A stretch of DNA of 64,000 nucleotides from an uncultured Prevotellaceae bacterium. Lineage in GTDB: Bacteria; Bacteroidota; Bacteroidia; Bacteroidales; Bacteroidaceae. The position numbers and the translations under genes are program-made. Of the stretch, positions 1 through 9,500 are shown in pieces. The DNA lies in contig ONMR01000001.1 of assembly GCA_900318995.1 (NCBI GenBank), positions 124,001 through 188,000 of the forward strand. The letters are read 5' to 3'. The notes beneath the pieces were generated by a model. It saw only the letters and a program-made list of their open reading frames with translations, searched no databases and was not told the origin of the DNA. Every line of letters begins with the position of its first letter. Position 1 is the stretch's first letter.

Positions 1-1215
1 TGCAAGATGTGAACTTGCAACCTCATTAAGAGGTCGCCACACTTGTTCTCTTGTCAGTGAATCCAACACCAGAACCTTGCGAGTCAGTCCGGCAATGGCA
101 AACATCTTTTTGATTGCTTGATTGTAATTCTGGTCAGATATGAACGGCAATAGTTTGTTGTCTGGAATGTTTGCATATCTATTTACAATCTCTTTGGCCG
201 TTTCATTAAGAGGAACTCTCACAATCTTGCCGTTTGCGTTCAATGTCTTGACGGGTATATATTCAACCATGTCGCCCACAACACTTTGTTTTGTCAGTCT
301 TGATAGGTCTGACACACGGCATCCAATCAGGCATTGGAAAACGAATATATCTCTTTGTACGGCAAGACTCGGATTGTCAGTGAGGTCAGTATTATAGAGC
401 TGGTTTCGTTCCTCATTGGTGATGTAGTATGGTGTTCCGTAAATGCTTGTTCCTATCTCATATCCATTAAATGGATCATTGGTTGTGAAACCTCTGTCAA
501 TGGCCCAATTTGTGAATGCTCTTAATCTTTTCATGATGTCGATAATTGCATTCTCACCTCTGGGTTGCGGTTCTCTACTTTCCGGCACGGAAAGAAAAGC
601 ATTCTTATACCTTGCATTGGCAAACGTCATGTTGCCATCAGAGTCATGGCCGATAAGGTTGTGTTCATCAGATAAGAAATCGGAGAAATCACGCAACACA
701 TCTGGACTGATGGATTCAAAGGTCAAATCCAATCCTTTGTATATGTCAAATCTTTGAAACACCCTCAATGTGGCTCTTGTTGTGGCTTTGCGGTGTTCCG
801 ACATCTTATGTGTTGTTATATACTGATTGTATCTATCAAAATAACCATTGCTTGTGATTGTTCCCTGATTGGGAAAGTTGTATGATGTCATCAGGTTAAC
901 AAGCCAATCTTTGGGTAATTCGGTTTTGCCAGCACCAGACGCAATGAATGATTGACTTATCAGTTCTTTGATGTCATTGATTCTCTTGTTCTGTTCTGTC
1001 AGTTCTGAAATAACCCTCTTTTGCTCTGCATTCATCAATCGAGTTTTGGGGATGTTATTACACCCATGCTCGTTGTTCCAATAGTCAGGTGAAACAAAGA
1101 TGTTTGTTCTTGCTCTTTGGTTGATGTGATGACCATGAAAGAACCTCACCATCACCTCACTTTTGCCGGATATCTTGTCGGTTTTACTTGACAATGATAA
1201 TTGAATGGTCGCCAT
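1..1215 (-). CDS. Tyrosine recombinase/integrase, 3' end cut by window
   Basis: Reading the minus strand from the ATG at 1213-1215 gives 405 codons without a stop, running off the window start. The protein has an N-terminal arm-binding-like region (starts MATIQLSLSSK), a SAM-like core-binding region at about residues 130-230 and a catalytic domain. The first catalytic Arg is R300 in the motif GCRVSDLSRL, and the HxxR histidine is probably H403 in SSHLA at the very edge of the window. The second Arg and the Tyr nucleophile lie outside. This layout matches the phage/conjugative-transposon integrases of Bacteroidota (Phage_integrase family). The gene points out of the window, so any element it mobilises probably lies to the left. 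Candidate arm sites lie just upstream (1261-1302). Confidence 0.9.
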   Translation of the reverse strand, partial: MATIQLSLSSKTDKISGKSEVMVRFFHGHHINQRARTNIFVSPDYWNNEHGCNNIPKTRLMNAEQKRVISELTEQNKRINDIKELISQSFIASGAGKTELPKDWLVNLMTSYNFPNQGTITSNGYFDRYNQYITTHKMSEHRKATTRATLRVFQRFDIYKGLDLTFESISPDVLRDFSDFLSDEHNLIGHDSDGNMTFANARYKNAFLSVPESREPQPRGENAIIDIMKRLRAFTNWAIDRGFTTNDPFNGYEIGTSIYGTPYYITNEERNQLYNTDLTDNPSLAVQRDIFVFQCLIGCRVSDLSRLTKQSVVGDMVEYIPVKTLNANGKIVRVPLNETAKEIVNRYANIPDNKLLPFISDQNYNQAIKKMFAIAGLTRKVLVLDSLTREQVWRPLNEVASSHLA

Positions 1216-1260
1216 TGCTTTGATATAAATAATGATTCAGTGCATCAAAGATAATACGTT

Positions 1261-1302
1261 TTTGGCGACTTTGGTTATATTTTGGCGACTTTTTGGCGAC
1301 TT
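1261..1302. repeat. Three direct repeats TTTGGCGACTT, candidate integrase/excisionase arm sites
   Basis: The 11-mer TTTGGCGACTT occurs at 1261-1271, 1281-1291 and 1292-1302. A ten-base inverted copy (AAGTCGCCAA) lies at 1418-1427, and a partial copy lies inside the integrase start region (1205-1215). Clustered short direct repeats beside a tyrosine integrase gene are typical of arm-type binding sites or excisionase sites. The assignment is inference from position. Confidence 0.5.
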
Positions 1303-1451
1303 ACATGAAATTATTTGAAAACGGATGCAATCTTTTGAAATGGCAAACAAGTAATTCAAGATATTGCAAATCAAATGTTTTACGTCACAATAGAACTATT
1401 ATCCAACGAATTGCGAAAAGTCGCCAATTTCATACTTTATACCCCCAGCGG

Positions 1452-1494
1452 AGGTACAAATATAGGCGGCATCAAGCCGCCTATATTTGTACCT
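1452..1494. repeat. Perfect 19-bp inverted repeat with 5-nt loop
   Basis: Arms at 1452-1470 and 1476-1494 are exact reverse complements around the loop ATCAA. A short T-run follows at 1500-1506. It could act as a terminator, a recombination or attachment-related structure, or part of a small repeat element. No gene was found in 1216-1712. Confidence 0.7.
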
Positions 1495-1524
1495 GGACCT
1501 TTTTTTAATTTGCTTCGCAAATGG

Positions 1525-1556
1525 CAGTCCTCCGGACTGACGGCTTCGCCGTTTTT
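1525..1556 (+). terminator. Two consecutive small hairpins ending in a T-run
   Basis: CAGTCC/GGACTG (1525-1530/1534-1539) is followed directly by ACGGC/GCCGT (1540-1544/1548-1552), and then T residues to 1556. This looks like a rho-independent terminator or a structured repeat. The surrounding sequence (1505-1552) resembles the interior of the element at 29736-29970. Confidence 0.4.
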
Positions 1557-1676
1557 ATCAGATTTTATTAGAACCCAAATTTAAAGTTCAGGAAACTCCT
1601 GACCTTATTTTCGATGTCTGCCATTCTTAGGCATTAATTAATCGGGCTATAATGGAGAGTTCTTTAGTAAATGATG

Positions 1677-1684
1677 TATCTTTG
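1677..1684 (+). promoter_or_regulatory. Bacteroidota -7 element TATCTTTG
   Basis: The octamer matches the TAnnTTTG consensus and lies 28 nt before the start codon of the small GlsB-like gene. No convincing -33 TTTG was seen at the usual spacing. Confidence 0.55.
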
Positions 1685-1712
1685 GGGATACTAACCTTTT
1701 AAAATATTAATT

Positions 1713-1955
1713 ATGGGTCTTATTATTTCTATTCTTATTGGTTGCTTGGCTGGTTTTCTGGCTGGCAAGATTATGAAAGGTGGCGGTTTTGGTTTCTGGA
1801 TCAATCTGCTGGTTGGTGTAGTAGGTGGTTTTCTGGGCGGTAATATCCTGAGTTGGATTGGCATTAGCTGGGGCGGAACCGTTATCGGCTCTCTTATAAC
1901 AGCAGTTATCGGTGCTGTTGTACTGCTTTGGATTATATCTCTTTTCAAGAAGTGA
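1713..1955 (+). CDS. GlsB/YeaQ/YmgE-family stress-response membrane protein
   Basis: An 80-residue, very hydrophobic, glycine-rich protein with three predicted membrane segments (about 2-22, 26-46 and 52-76). Gly-containing motifs such as GCLAGFLAGKIM and GVVGGFLGG are typical of the transglycosylase-associated family (Transgly_assoc, YeaQ/YmgE). These are small inner-membrane proteins linked to general or acid stress; their biochemical role is not established. It is monocistronic, with its own TATCTTTG -7 element upstream, and is convergent with korB across a perfect palindrome (1962-2034). Confidence 0.85.
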   Translation: MGLIISILIGCLAGFLAGKIMKGGGFGFWINLLVGVVGGFLGGNILSWIGISWGGTVIGSLITAVIGAVVLLWIISLFKK

Positions 1956-1961
1956 TAAAAT

Positions 1962-2034
1962 AGTACAATTGGGGACAGACCCCTTTTGTATCATTTCCGA
2001 AATGATACAAAAGGGGTCTGTCCCCAATTGTACT
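1962..2034. repeat. REP-like perfect palindrome, 35-bp arms, between convergent genes
   Basis: Arms 1962-1996 and 2000-2034 are exact reverse complements around the loop CCG. The core reads GGGGACAGACCCC followed by TTTTGTATCATTT. It sits between the ends of the GlsB-like gene (+) and korB (-), so it can fold into a long hairpin in both transcripts and may end both. Related sequences occur at 34559-34631, 59090-59126 and 60261-60296. Confidence 0.8.
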
Positions 2035-2042
2035 CAATTGTG

Positions 2043-3047
2043 CTATTTTACTTCCCAGATGTCGTTGGTCTCCAGAAGTTCACTGAAGTTGTGGTACTTC
2101 TTGGCGGCCTTGACTTCTTCTATCTGTGCGGTTACGGCGTCATCATAGGTGGGTGCCTCGACATCGCGGATAACGCCCAGGGCTACGGGGAATCCGTCGC
2201 CGTCGCCCATCAGGGCCAGCTTGAGCTGCAGGGTGTTGTCCTGGCAGTGGGCATCGTGTACAAGGATATCCTTGAGTGTGATGCCGTTCTCACCTATCTT
2301 TACAACCTTAAGGCCGAATCCCTCCTGCATGAGTCCGAACTCATTGTTCTCGCCGAATACCAGGGGCTGTCCGTGCTTGACGTAGATGGCGTTCTTGGCG
2401 CGGCCCTCCTTGTTGTATACTGCATCGTGTGTACCGTTATTGAATATGACGCAGTTCTGCAGAATCTCGCAGACCGATGCACCCTTGTGGTTGTATGCGG
2501 CCTTGAGGATATCTACTGTGCCGGGAGCATCGGTGGCAACGGCGCGGGCAAAAAAATGACCGCGTGCGCCAAAGCAGAGCTCTGCCGGACGGAACGGATC
2601 CTCAACGGTGCCGTAGGGGCTTGACTTGCTCACAAAGCCACGGGGTGAAGTAGGTGAGTATTGACCCTTGGTAAGACCGTATATACGGTTGTTGAGCAGA
2701 ATCATATTGAGGTTGATGTTACGGCGGTTGGCGTGAATGAAGTGGTTACCTCCGATGGCCAGACCGTCACCGTCGCCTGATATCTGCCATACGGTCAGGT
2801 CAGGGTTAGCAACCTTGCAGCCGGTTGCTATGGCAGCGGCACGTCCGTGGATGGTGTTCATGCCGTAGGTAGCCATATAGTGAGGCAGACGGCTTGAGCA
2901 ACCTATACCCGATATTACTGCGGTATTGTATGGAGCGACTCCGATTTCGGCCATAGCCTTGTGCAGTGATGCCAGGAAAAAGTGGTCACCGCATCCGGGG
3001 CACCAACGGGGCTGTCCCTTCTTGAAATCTTGTGCTGTATATTCCAT
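2043..3047 (-). CDS. korB: 2-oxoacid:ferredoxin oxidoreductase, beta (TPP) subunit
   Basis: The 334-residue beta subunit binds thiamine pyrophosphate in the oxidative decarboxylation of a 2-oxoacid (probably 2-oxoglutarate) to the acyl-CoA, reducing ferredoxin. Visible features: CPGCGDHFF at residues 16-24, Cys50, the TPP/Mg motif GDGDGLAIGGNHF from residue 91, and the downstream LLNNRIYGLTKGQ. I start at the ATG at 3045-3047 (MEYTAQDF). The longer reading frame to 3113 translates a tandem repeat in the korA-korB gap and lacks family similarity. Partner korA lies 62 nt upstream in the same operon. Exact substrate specificity (2-oxoglutarate versus other 2-oxoacids) cannot be fixed from sequence reading alone. 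Confidence 0.92.
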   Translation of the reverse strand: MEYTAQDFKKGQPRWCPGCGDHFFLASLHKAMAEIGVAPYNTAVISGIGCSSRLPHYMATYGMNTIHGRAAAIATGCKVANPDLTVWQISGDGDGLAIGGNHFIHANRRNINLNMILLNNRIYGLTKGQYSPTSPRGFVSKSSPYGTVEDPFRPAELCFGARGHFFARAVATDAPGTVDILKAAYNHKGASVCEILQNCVIFNNGTHDAVYNKEGRAKNAIYVKHGQPLVFGENNEFGLMQEGFGLKVVKIGENGITLKDILVHDAHCQDNTLQLKLALMGDGDGFPVALGVIRDVEAPTYDDAVTAQIEEVKAAKKYHNFSELLETNDIWEVK

Positions 3048-3062
3048 AATTATTTTACTTTG

Positions 3063-3090
3063 GCTGTTGGCTATTAGCTGTTGGCTATTA
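3063..3090. repeat. Tandem 14-bp repeat in the korA-korB gap
   Basis: GCTGTTGGCTATTA occurs twice head-to-tail at 3063-3076 and 3077-3090. It makes an apparent N-terminal extension of korB (reading ANSQQLIANSQ) that is most likely untranslated. Confidence 0.7.
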
Positions 3091-3109
3091 GCACTTGGAT
3101 TCTGATAAA

Positions 3110-4945
3110 TCAATTTTCAAGAATTTTCTTGAATGCGTTAACTAACTCTTCAACAACGAACGGCTGGCCCTTTACCTGGTTGAACTGATAGGGCACGAAT
3201 CCGTCAACTTTCATGCGCAGGAACGCGGCCAGCTGACCCATGTTTTGCTCGGCTACAACTACCTTCTTGTACTTGGTGAGTACCTGAGCGGCGTTTGCGG
3301 GCAGCGGGTTGATGAACTTGAAGTGAGCGTGAGCTACCTTCCGGCCCTGAGCGCGGAGCTCGTCCATTGCGGCACGCAGGTGTCCGTATGTTCCGCCAAA
3401 GCCCACAATCAGCAGGTCGGCATCATCGACATCGCCGATAACCTCCAGATCGGGAACCTGGATATTGTCAATCTTCTGCTTTCTGAGGCGTGTCATCAGG
3501 TCGTGGTTCTCAGGATTGGTGCTGATGGCACCGGTCTGGCTGTCTTTCTCCAGACCGCCCAGGATATGGGTGAATCCCTCACGACCGGGTATAGCCCAGT
3601 AGCGGGTGCCGTTCTCGGCACGCATATACGGTGTCCATTTGCCCTTGAGTTCCTCAGGGACATAGGGAGGATTGATGGCGGGGTAATCGGCCAGGTTGGG
3701 CAGCTTGAATGCGGCCGAACCGTTGGCTACGAATGCGTCGGTCAGGAGTACTACTGGAGTCATGTGCTCCAGAGCAATCTTACTGGCCTGGAATGCTGCA
3801 TCAAAGCAGTCAACAGGTGATGTGGCTGCTATTACCGGCATGGGACTCTCGCCGTTACGGCCAAAGAGTACCTGCAGCAGGTCAGTCTGCTCTGACTTGG
3901 TGGGAAGTCCTGTGGCGGGACCGCCGCGCTGAACATCAAGTACAACCAGCGGAAGTTCCATGATGACAGCCAGGTTCATGGCCTCGGACTTAAGGCAGAT
4001 ACCGGGACCTGATGTTGAAGTTACGGCTAGAGCGCCGGCAAATGATGCACCTACGGCCGATGAGCAGCCGGCAATCTCATCCTCGCACTGAACGGTGGTT
4101 ACACCCAGTGACTTGTGCTTGGAGAGTTCATGCAGTACATCGGTGGCAGGGGTGATAGGATATGAACCCAGGTAGAGCTTGAGTCCTGCCTTCTCGGCAG
4201 CGGCGATGAAGCCGTATGCGGTAGCCTTGTTACCTGTAATATCCATGTAACGTCCGGGTTCTTTTTGCTTTGACTCGATGCGATAGACATTCATGGCACT
4301 ACTGTGAGTGTTGTGACCGTAGTCATAACCGGCCTGGATTACCTTGATGTTGGCCTGGGCCAGCTCCGGTTTCTTGGCGAACTTGTCACGCAGATAGTTG
4401 AATGCAATCTCCAGGTCACGGCTGAAAAGCCAGCATACAAGACCAAGAGCAAACATATTGCGGCACTTGAGAACGGCTTTGGCATCCATGCCGGTATCGG
4501 CCAGAGCATCCTTTACCATCTGGGTAAGGGGGCATGCTATTACGCGGTCCGGATCAACGCCCAGTTCTGCAAGGGGGTCATCGGTCTGGAATGCGGCTTT
4601 CTCAAGATCTGATTTCCTGAAAGCGTCTGTATCAATGATAATGGTGGCGTCCTTCTTGGCATACTTGAGCTGTGTCTTGAGAGCGGCGGCATTCATTGCC
4701 ACCAGAACATCACACTGATCGCCCGGGGTATAAACCTTGCCGGCGCCTATATGTACCTGGAAGCCTGATACTCCGGTCAGCGAGCCTTGCGGGGCGCGGA
4801 TATCGGCAGGATAATCGGGGAAGGTACTGATACTGTTTCCAACGGTTGCCGAAACAGTGGAGAAGATGTTGCCGGCCAGCTGCATTCCGTCACCGGAATC
4901 GCCCGAGAAGCGGACAACGACCTGATCCAATTCTTTAACTGTCAT
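3110..4945 (-). CDS. korA: 2-oxoacid:ferredoxin oxidoreductase, fused gamma-alpha subunit
   Basis: A 611-residue protein with an N-terminal gamma domain (VVRFSGDSGDGMQLAGNIF from about residue 9, to about 190) fused to the alpha/pyrimidine-binding domain (GNKATAYGFIAAAEKAG at about 238, then YPITPATD). The C-terminal part, about 500-600, resembles transketolase C-like domain II. Gamma-alpha fusions of this length are normal for KorA in Bacteroidota. With KorB it forms the CoA-acylating oxidoreductase feeding or draining the reductive TCA branch. It is first in the operon; a TAATTTTG -7 element lies at 4988-4995. Confidence 0.92.
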   Translation of the reverse strand: MTVKELDQVVVRFSGDSGDGMQLAGNIFSTVSATVGNSISTFPDYPADIRAPQGSLTGVSGFQVHIGAGKVYTPGDQCDVLVAMNAAALKTQLKYAKKDATIIIDTDAFRKSDLEKAAFQTDDPLAELGVDPDRVIACPLTQMVKDALADTGMDAKAVLKCRNMFALGLVCWLFSRDLEIAFNYLRDKFAKKPELAQANIKVIQAGYDYGHNTHSSAMNVYRIESKQKEPGRYMDITGNKATAYGFIAAAEKAGLKLYLGSYPITPATDVLHELSKHKSLGVTTVQCEDEIAGCSSAVGASFAGALAVTSTSGPGICLKSEAMNLAVIMELPLVVLDVQRGGPATGLPTKSEQTDLLQVLFGRNGESPMPVIAATSPVDCFDAAFQASKIALEHMTPVVLLTDAFVANGSAAFKLPNLADYPAINPPYVPEELKGKWTPYMRAENGTRYWAIPGREGFTHILGGLEKDSQTGAISTNPENHDLMTRLRKQKIDNIQVPDLEVIGDVDDADLLIVGFGGTYGHLRAAMDELRAQGRKVAHAHFKFINPLPANAAQVLTKYKKVVVAEQNMGQLAAFLRMKVDGFVPYQFNQVKGQPFVVEELVNAFKKILEN

Positions 4946-4987
4946 AATATTGTAAAGCGTTTATTGATTTTGCATATCAAAGCGTCA

Positions 4988-4995
4988 CAAAATTA
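4988..4995 (-). promoter_or_regulatory. -7 element TAATTTTG for korAB
   Basis: On the minus strand the octamer matches TAnnTTTG and lies 42 nt upstream of the korA start codon. A matching -33 element was not evident. Confidence 0.5.
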
Positions 4996-5108
4996 CAATT
5001 TTATTCCTTTTGATATTTATGTTTAAACCTATTTAGCAGTTATTTTGATGTATATTTATATTCATACCGCATATATGCAATAAAAAATACAGGACATATG
5101 CGGTGGCA

Positions 5109-5161
5109 CAAAAAAGACTGCTCCTTCTGTGTATTTTTAAACCAAAAGCCAGAGGAGCAGT
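5109..5161 (-). terminator. Rho-independent terminator after the TonB-C/Sel1 gene
   Basis: On the minus strand a 9-bp stem (ACTGCTCCT/AGGAGCAGT, plus-strand arms 5117-5125 and 5153-5161) is followed by a T-run (A residues 5109-5115 on the plus strand). It lies 21 nt past the stop codon at 5182. Confidence 0.75.
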
Positions 5162-5181
5162 TCTTTATATCTTATACTCTG

Positions 5182-6399
5182 TCAGAATCTCATTCCACCC
5201 ATTCCACCACCTGAGCCGAAGTTGACTGTGGTTGTCTGCTTGGTCTGGATCGGATTCCCGTTCTCATCTTCGGCAGGTATCCAGTCCGGCATAATCATTA
5301 TGGTACGGAGAGCCTCCTTATCCATAATATATACCTCGGCATTATTGGTAATCACGGGATTGATTATTGAACCGTCCTTATCGATGGTATAGCTTATTGT
5401 AACCCGGCCACTAATTTTCTGATCCTTAAGGTTGTCCGGATAGAATGTGTTGTTGCGGATAAACTGCTGCATAGCTTGATTTCCCCCGACGAAAGTGGCC
5501 TGAGGAGGACGCGGTCCCTGAGGACCTTGAGGGGCTCCGCCGCCTCCCATCATACCGGGAAATCCGCCTCCACCGCCGAATCCGCCCATTCCGCCGAATC
5601 CGCCCATTCCGTTGTTGCTGTTCTTGGAGCTTTCAATAACCTCTGCTGTCGGCATGGGATCTGTTCTCATAGGTACTCCCATACTGAGTACGGTCTGGAG
5701 TGAATCGATGTAAGGAGTGTAGTTGGGGAATTCCAAATCTGATTTGAGTAGTGTCTGATACCATATCTTTGCATTACGCAGTGCTATTGTATCATTGTCC
5801 AAACGCCATTTGCCAAGACAAATATTGCCTAACCATGCCTGCGCATTCAGCACATCCTCATCTTTTTTGCTGACTTCATCAATCTTGGGATAGGTCTCAA
5901 GCATCTTGATACCTCCGTCAACGTACGAAGGTTCTTTCTTGTAAATGCCATAATCACTGTAGAATCTGGCCAGCATTACAATGGCCAGATTATTGCCGCC
6001 CTTGACTGCTTTTTTGAGCCATTTAACGCCTTGTGAGAAATATTTGTCATTAGTGGGCCTGTTTTTCCAGAAAATGAAGAAATAGTTGCCCAGATTGTAC
6101 TGTGATTCCACATAGTCCTGGTTGGCCGCATCTTCAAGCATAGTAAGACCCATCTGGATATCCTGTTTTACATACTTTCCCGAGATGCATTCCAAAGCGA
6201 GTAGGTTCATTGATTCCAGATTGCCTTTGATAACACCTTTCTTATAGTTCTCAATGACCTGTTTCATACCCTGATTGGTAATCTCAATCTTGTCCATTTC
6301 GGCTTTGATTGAGTCTGTGTCGGCTTTTTGGGCTACGGCCGGAAGTGAAATAACTACCGACATGACTACTGAAAATAGAAGTCTTAATCTCATTTGCAT
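5182..6399 (-). CDS. Exported Sel1-repeat protein with TonB C-terminal domain
   Basis: 405 residues. A Sec signal peptide (residues 1-23, ending VISLPAVAQ) is followed by Sel1/TPR-like helical repeats at about 40-240 (SQYNLGNYFF, LAIVMLARFYS, AQAWLGNICLG). Next come a Gly/Met/Pro-rich linker at about 262-300 and a TonB-type C-terminal domain at about 305-400 (GRVTISYTIDKDGSI, then an IMPDWIPAEDENGNPI-type strand). TonB-C domains bind TonB boxes of outer-membrane receptors, but here there is no membrane anchor apart from the signal peptide, so it is probably periplasmic or surface rather than a classical energy transducer. Monocistronic, with its own terminator. Function unknown. Confidence 0.8.
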   Translation of the reverse strand: MQMRLRLLFSVVMSVVISLPAVAQKADTDSIKAEMDKIEITNQGMKQVIENYKKGVIKGNLESMNLLALECISGKYVKQDIQMGLTMLEDAANQDYVESQYNLGNYFFIFWKNRPTNDKYFSQGVKWLKKAVKGGNNLAIVMLARFYSDYGIYKKEPSYVDGGIKMLETYPKIDEVSKKDEDVLNAQAWLGNICLGKWRLDNDTIALRNAKIWYQTLLKSDLEFPNYTPYIDSLQTVLSMGVPMRTDPMPTAEVIESSKNSNNGMGGFGGMGGFGGGGGFPGMMGGGGAPQGPQGPRPPQATFVGGNQAMQQFIRNNTFYPDNLKDQKISGRVTISYTIDKDGSIINPVITNNAEVYIMDKEALRTIMIMPDWIPAEDENGNPIQTKQTTTVNFGSGGGMGGMRF

Positions 6400-6458
6400 T
6401 AATTATTGGTTGGATACAAATATCGTTATTTCATTGAAATGTGAAAAATTTTTAACGA

Positions 6459-6493
6459 AAAAAATAACCGGAGCCTGATTTTTCAGGCCCCGG
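6459..6493 (-). terminator. Rho-independent terminator after secDF
   Basis: The minus-strand transcript folds CCGG plus a GCCTG/CAGGC stem (arms 6468-6477 and 6484-6493, one mismatch) and then runs into a T-rich tract. It lies 20 nt past the secDF stop. Confidence 0.75.
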
Positions 6494-6513
6494 CTATCTG
6501 ATGTAATGAATTA

Positions 6514-9500
6514 TTACGCTTTGGCAGTTATAGCCTCTTCTTTTTCCTTCTTGGTCTTTTTCATAACCAGATAGGCTGTAGGAGCAGCTACAAACAGTGA
6601 TGAGCATGTGCCGAATACAACACCCAGAATCATTGCGAAAGCAAAGCTGCGGATGCTGTCTCCACCCAGGAAGAAGATAGCCAACAGCACGATCAATGTA
6701 CTTACTGATGTGTTGATGGTACGTGCCAGAGTGGTGTTCAGAGCATCGTCGAACAACTGCTTGCGGCCACGCTTGGTGTAGAGACCGGTAAACTCACGGA
6801 TACGGTCAAATATAACCACCTTATCGTTGATGGAGTAACCGATGGCTGTCAGCACGGCACCTATGAATGTCTGGTCAATCTCGAGTGAGAACGGCATCCA
6901 GCCCCAGCATATTGAATACATACCTATTATAATAAGAGTATCAAAGCAGAGGGCAAAGATGGCACCTACTGAGTATGCTACGTTACGGAATCTTATCAGA
7001 ATATACAGGAAGATGGCTATCAGAGCCAGGATCACGGAGATGATAGCTCCGCGTGTAATATCCTCGGCTATTGAAGGACCAACCTTCTGTGAACTGATAA
7101 TTGAGCCGCCGTCACGGTTCTCACGGTCTATGAATCTGGCCAGTGTCAGATCCGGGCTGAGTTTGCCGGCAGCCTTGAGAGATGTGAACAGGAACTGCTC
7201 AATCTCTGAGTCAATGTTCTCTGACTCCTCATTGATGCGGTAGTTGGTAGAGATACGGATGGTCTTGTGGTCAGTTCCAAGTGCGATAGCCTGAACGTTA
7301 TCCTCTGTTATAGCTTGCTGGAGGATGTCGCGAACCTCTTCGGGCTCAACAGGCTGTTCAAACTGAACTACAAAGTTACGGCCACCGGTAAAGTCGATAC
7401 TCTTGCTCAAACCACGGGTAGCAAGGAATGCAATGCAGATTATTGCAGCAGAACCGAAAATAATGAATGATGTCTTGGCAGCCTCCATGAACTTGACAGA
7501 TGTGTTCTGCATCAGGTTCTTTGAGAGAGCTGTCGTGAAAGTAAGGTTCTGCAACTTGCCTTTACCCAGGAAGTGCTCGTAAACGATACGTGTCAGGAAC
7601 ACTGCTGTAAAGAATGAGCAGATGATACCGATAATCAGTGTGGTGGCGAATCCGCGGATAGGACCGGTACCGAAGTTGAACAGGATGATACCTGTTATGA
7701 TTGATGTGAAGTTAGAGTCGAAGATAGCCGAGAAGGCATTCTTGTAACCGTCTGCGAGAGCTGACTGAACGCTCTTGCCACCCTTGAGCTCCTCCTTGGT
7801 GCGCTCATAGATAAGCACGTTGGCATCGACTGCCATACCCAGGGTAAGTACGATACCTGCGATACCGGACATTGTCAGTGCTGCCTGGAATGAAGTAAGG
7901 ATACCCAGAGTGAAGAAGAAGTTGAGCAAAAGGGCTCCGTTTGCAATCATACCCGGAATGAATCCGTATATGCAGCACATATAGATCATCAGGATTATGA
8001 ATGCTATGATGAATGATGTGAATCCTTTCTGGATTGACTCCTGACCGAGAGAAGGACCAACGATGTCCTCCTGTACGATCTTGGCGGGAGCGGGCATCTT
8101 ACCAGACTTGAGTACGTTAGCAAGGTCCTGGGTATCCTCTACGGTAAAGTTTCCGGTTATCTCGGAACGTCCGTTGGGAATCTCACCCATTACATTGGGA
8201 GCACTGTATACATAACCATCCAGAACAATGGCGATACCACGGTTTACATTTTGTTTGGTCAGAGCAGCCCACTTACGTGCGCCCTCGGCATTCATGGTCA
8301 TGCTTACAACAGGATTGCCGCGGTCGTTGAAGTCGGCCTTTGACTCAATGACTACATCTCCGGTCAGGTCAGGCTGGCCGTTCTTGTTGTCACTCTTGAT
8401 GTTGTAAAGCTGAAAATACTGCTCGCTGCCTTCCATCGGTTTTACTCCCCACATGAACACGAGGTCACGCGGCATGATGGCCTTAGCCTCGGGGCTGTTG
8501 AATATACGGTTGATTTCGGCAGTATCGGAATAGTGGGCTACGCCTGAAACCCATTGTGATTCGTAGGGCGAAGAAAGCAGACGTGACAGCAGCGGGTTAC
8601 TCTTACGCAAGGCTTCACGCTGTTCTGCAGTTGTCTTTGACTCCTCATTTGTCTGATCATTGTTGATGAGACTTGCCAGATCATCATCTGAGTTACCATT
8701 GACTGCCTCATTTTGAGCGGCAGGTGTTTCAGCTTTTACCTCTTCAGGGTTCTCATCGGCATATTTCTGAGCCATACGGCTGTCGATGCGTGTCAGGACA
8801 TCCTGAATCTCTGATGTGTAGTAGGTCTCCCAGAATTCAAGGTTGGCAGAACCCTGAAGGAGTTTACGTACACGCTCAGGCTCCTTGATACCGGGAAGCT
8901 CAACCATGATACGGCCCTGCTTGCCGGCCAGCTCCTGGATGTTGGGCTGTGCCACACCGAAGCGGTCTATACGTGTGCGCAGAACGTTGAATGAGTTGGC
9001 AACGGCTGCATTGACCTCTTCTTTGAGCACGGCTATGATTTCTGCGTTGGGAGTCTGTGAATTGATTTTCTCCTTGAGGTTTGATGTGGCGAAGAATGTG
9101 CTCAGCTTGGCATCGGGACCGGCTATCCTGGCATATTCGTCGGCGAATATATCCACGAAATTCTCCTGACTGCTGATGGAACGTTTCTTTGCGGCAGCCA
9201 TAGTCTCGGTGAATACGCGGTCAGTTGTATTACCGGCAAGTGCTTTTACTACATCGGGTATTGATACTTCAAGGATGACGTTCATACCGCCCTTAAGGTC
9301 CAGACCGAGACCGATCTGCATCTCACGGCACTCTTTGTATGAATAGATACCCAGCCAGACCTTTTTGTTCATTACAGAGTCAAGATAGGCCTGTTCATCC
9401 TGGCTCTGGGCAGCTTTGTTCTCAATGCTGCGGGTCTTGAATGTAAAGGAGAGATAGAACAGACAAACCAGTGTCAATGCTATCGCAAAAATCTTTACGA

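Noticed and set aside
1293-1584. Short plus-strand ORFs upstream of the GlsB-like gene
   Set aside because: They run through the repeats and hairpins of the integrase flank and show no protein-like composition.
1707-2027. Minus-strand ORF of 106 codons over the GlsB-like gene and palindrome
   Set aside because: It is antisense to a well-supported small membrane protein and partly translates the hairpin; no family features.
2043-3113. Longer korB start at 3113
   Set aside because: The extra residues translate the 14-bp tandem repeat in the korA-korB gap; the family begins at MEYTAQDF (3047).
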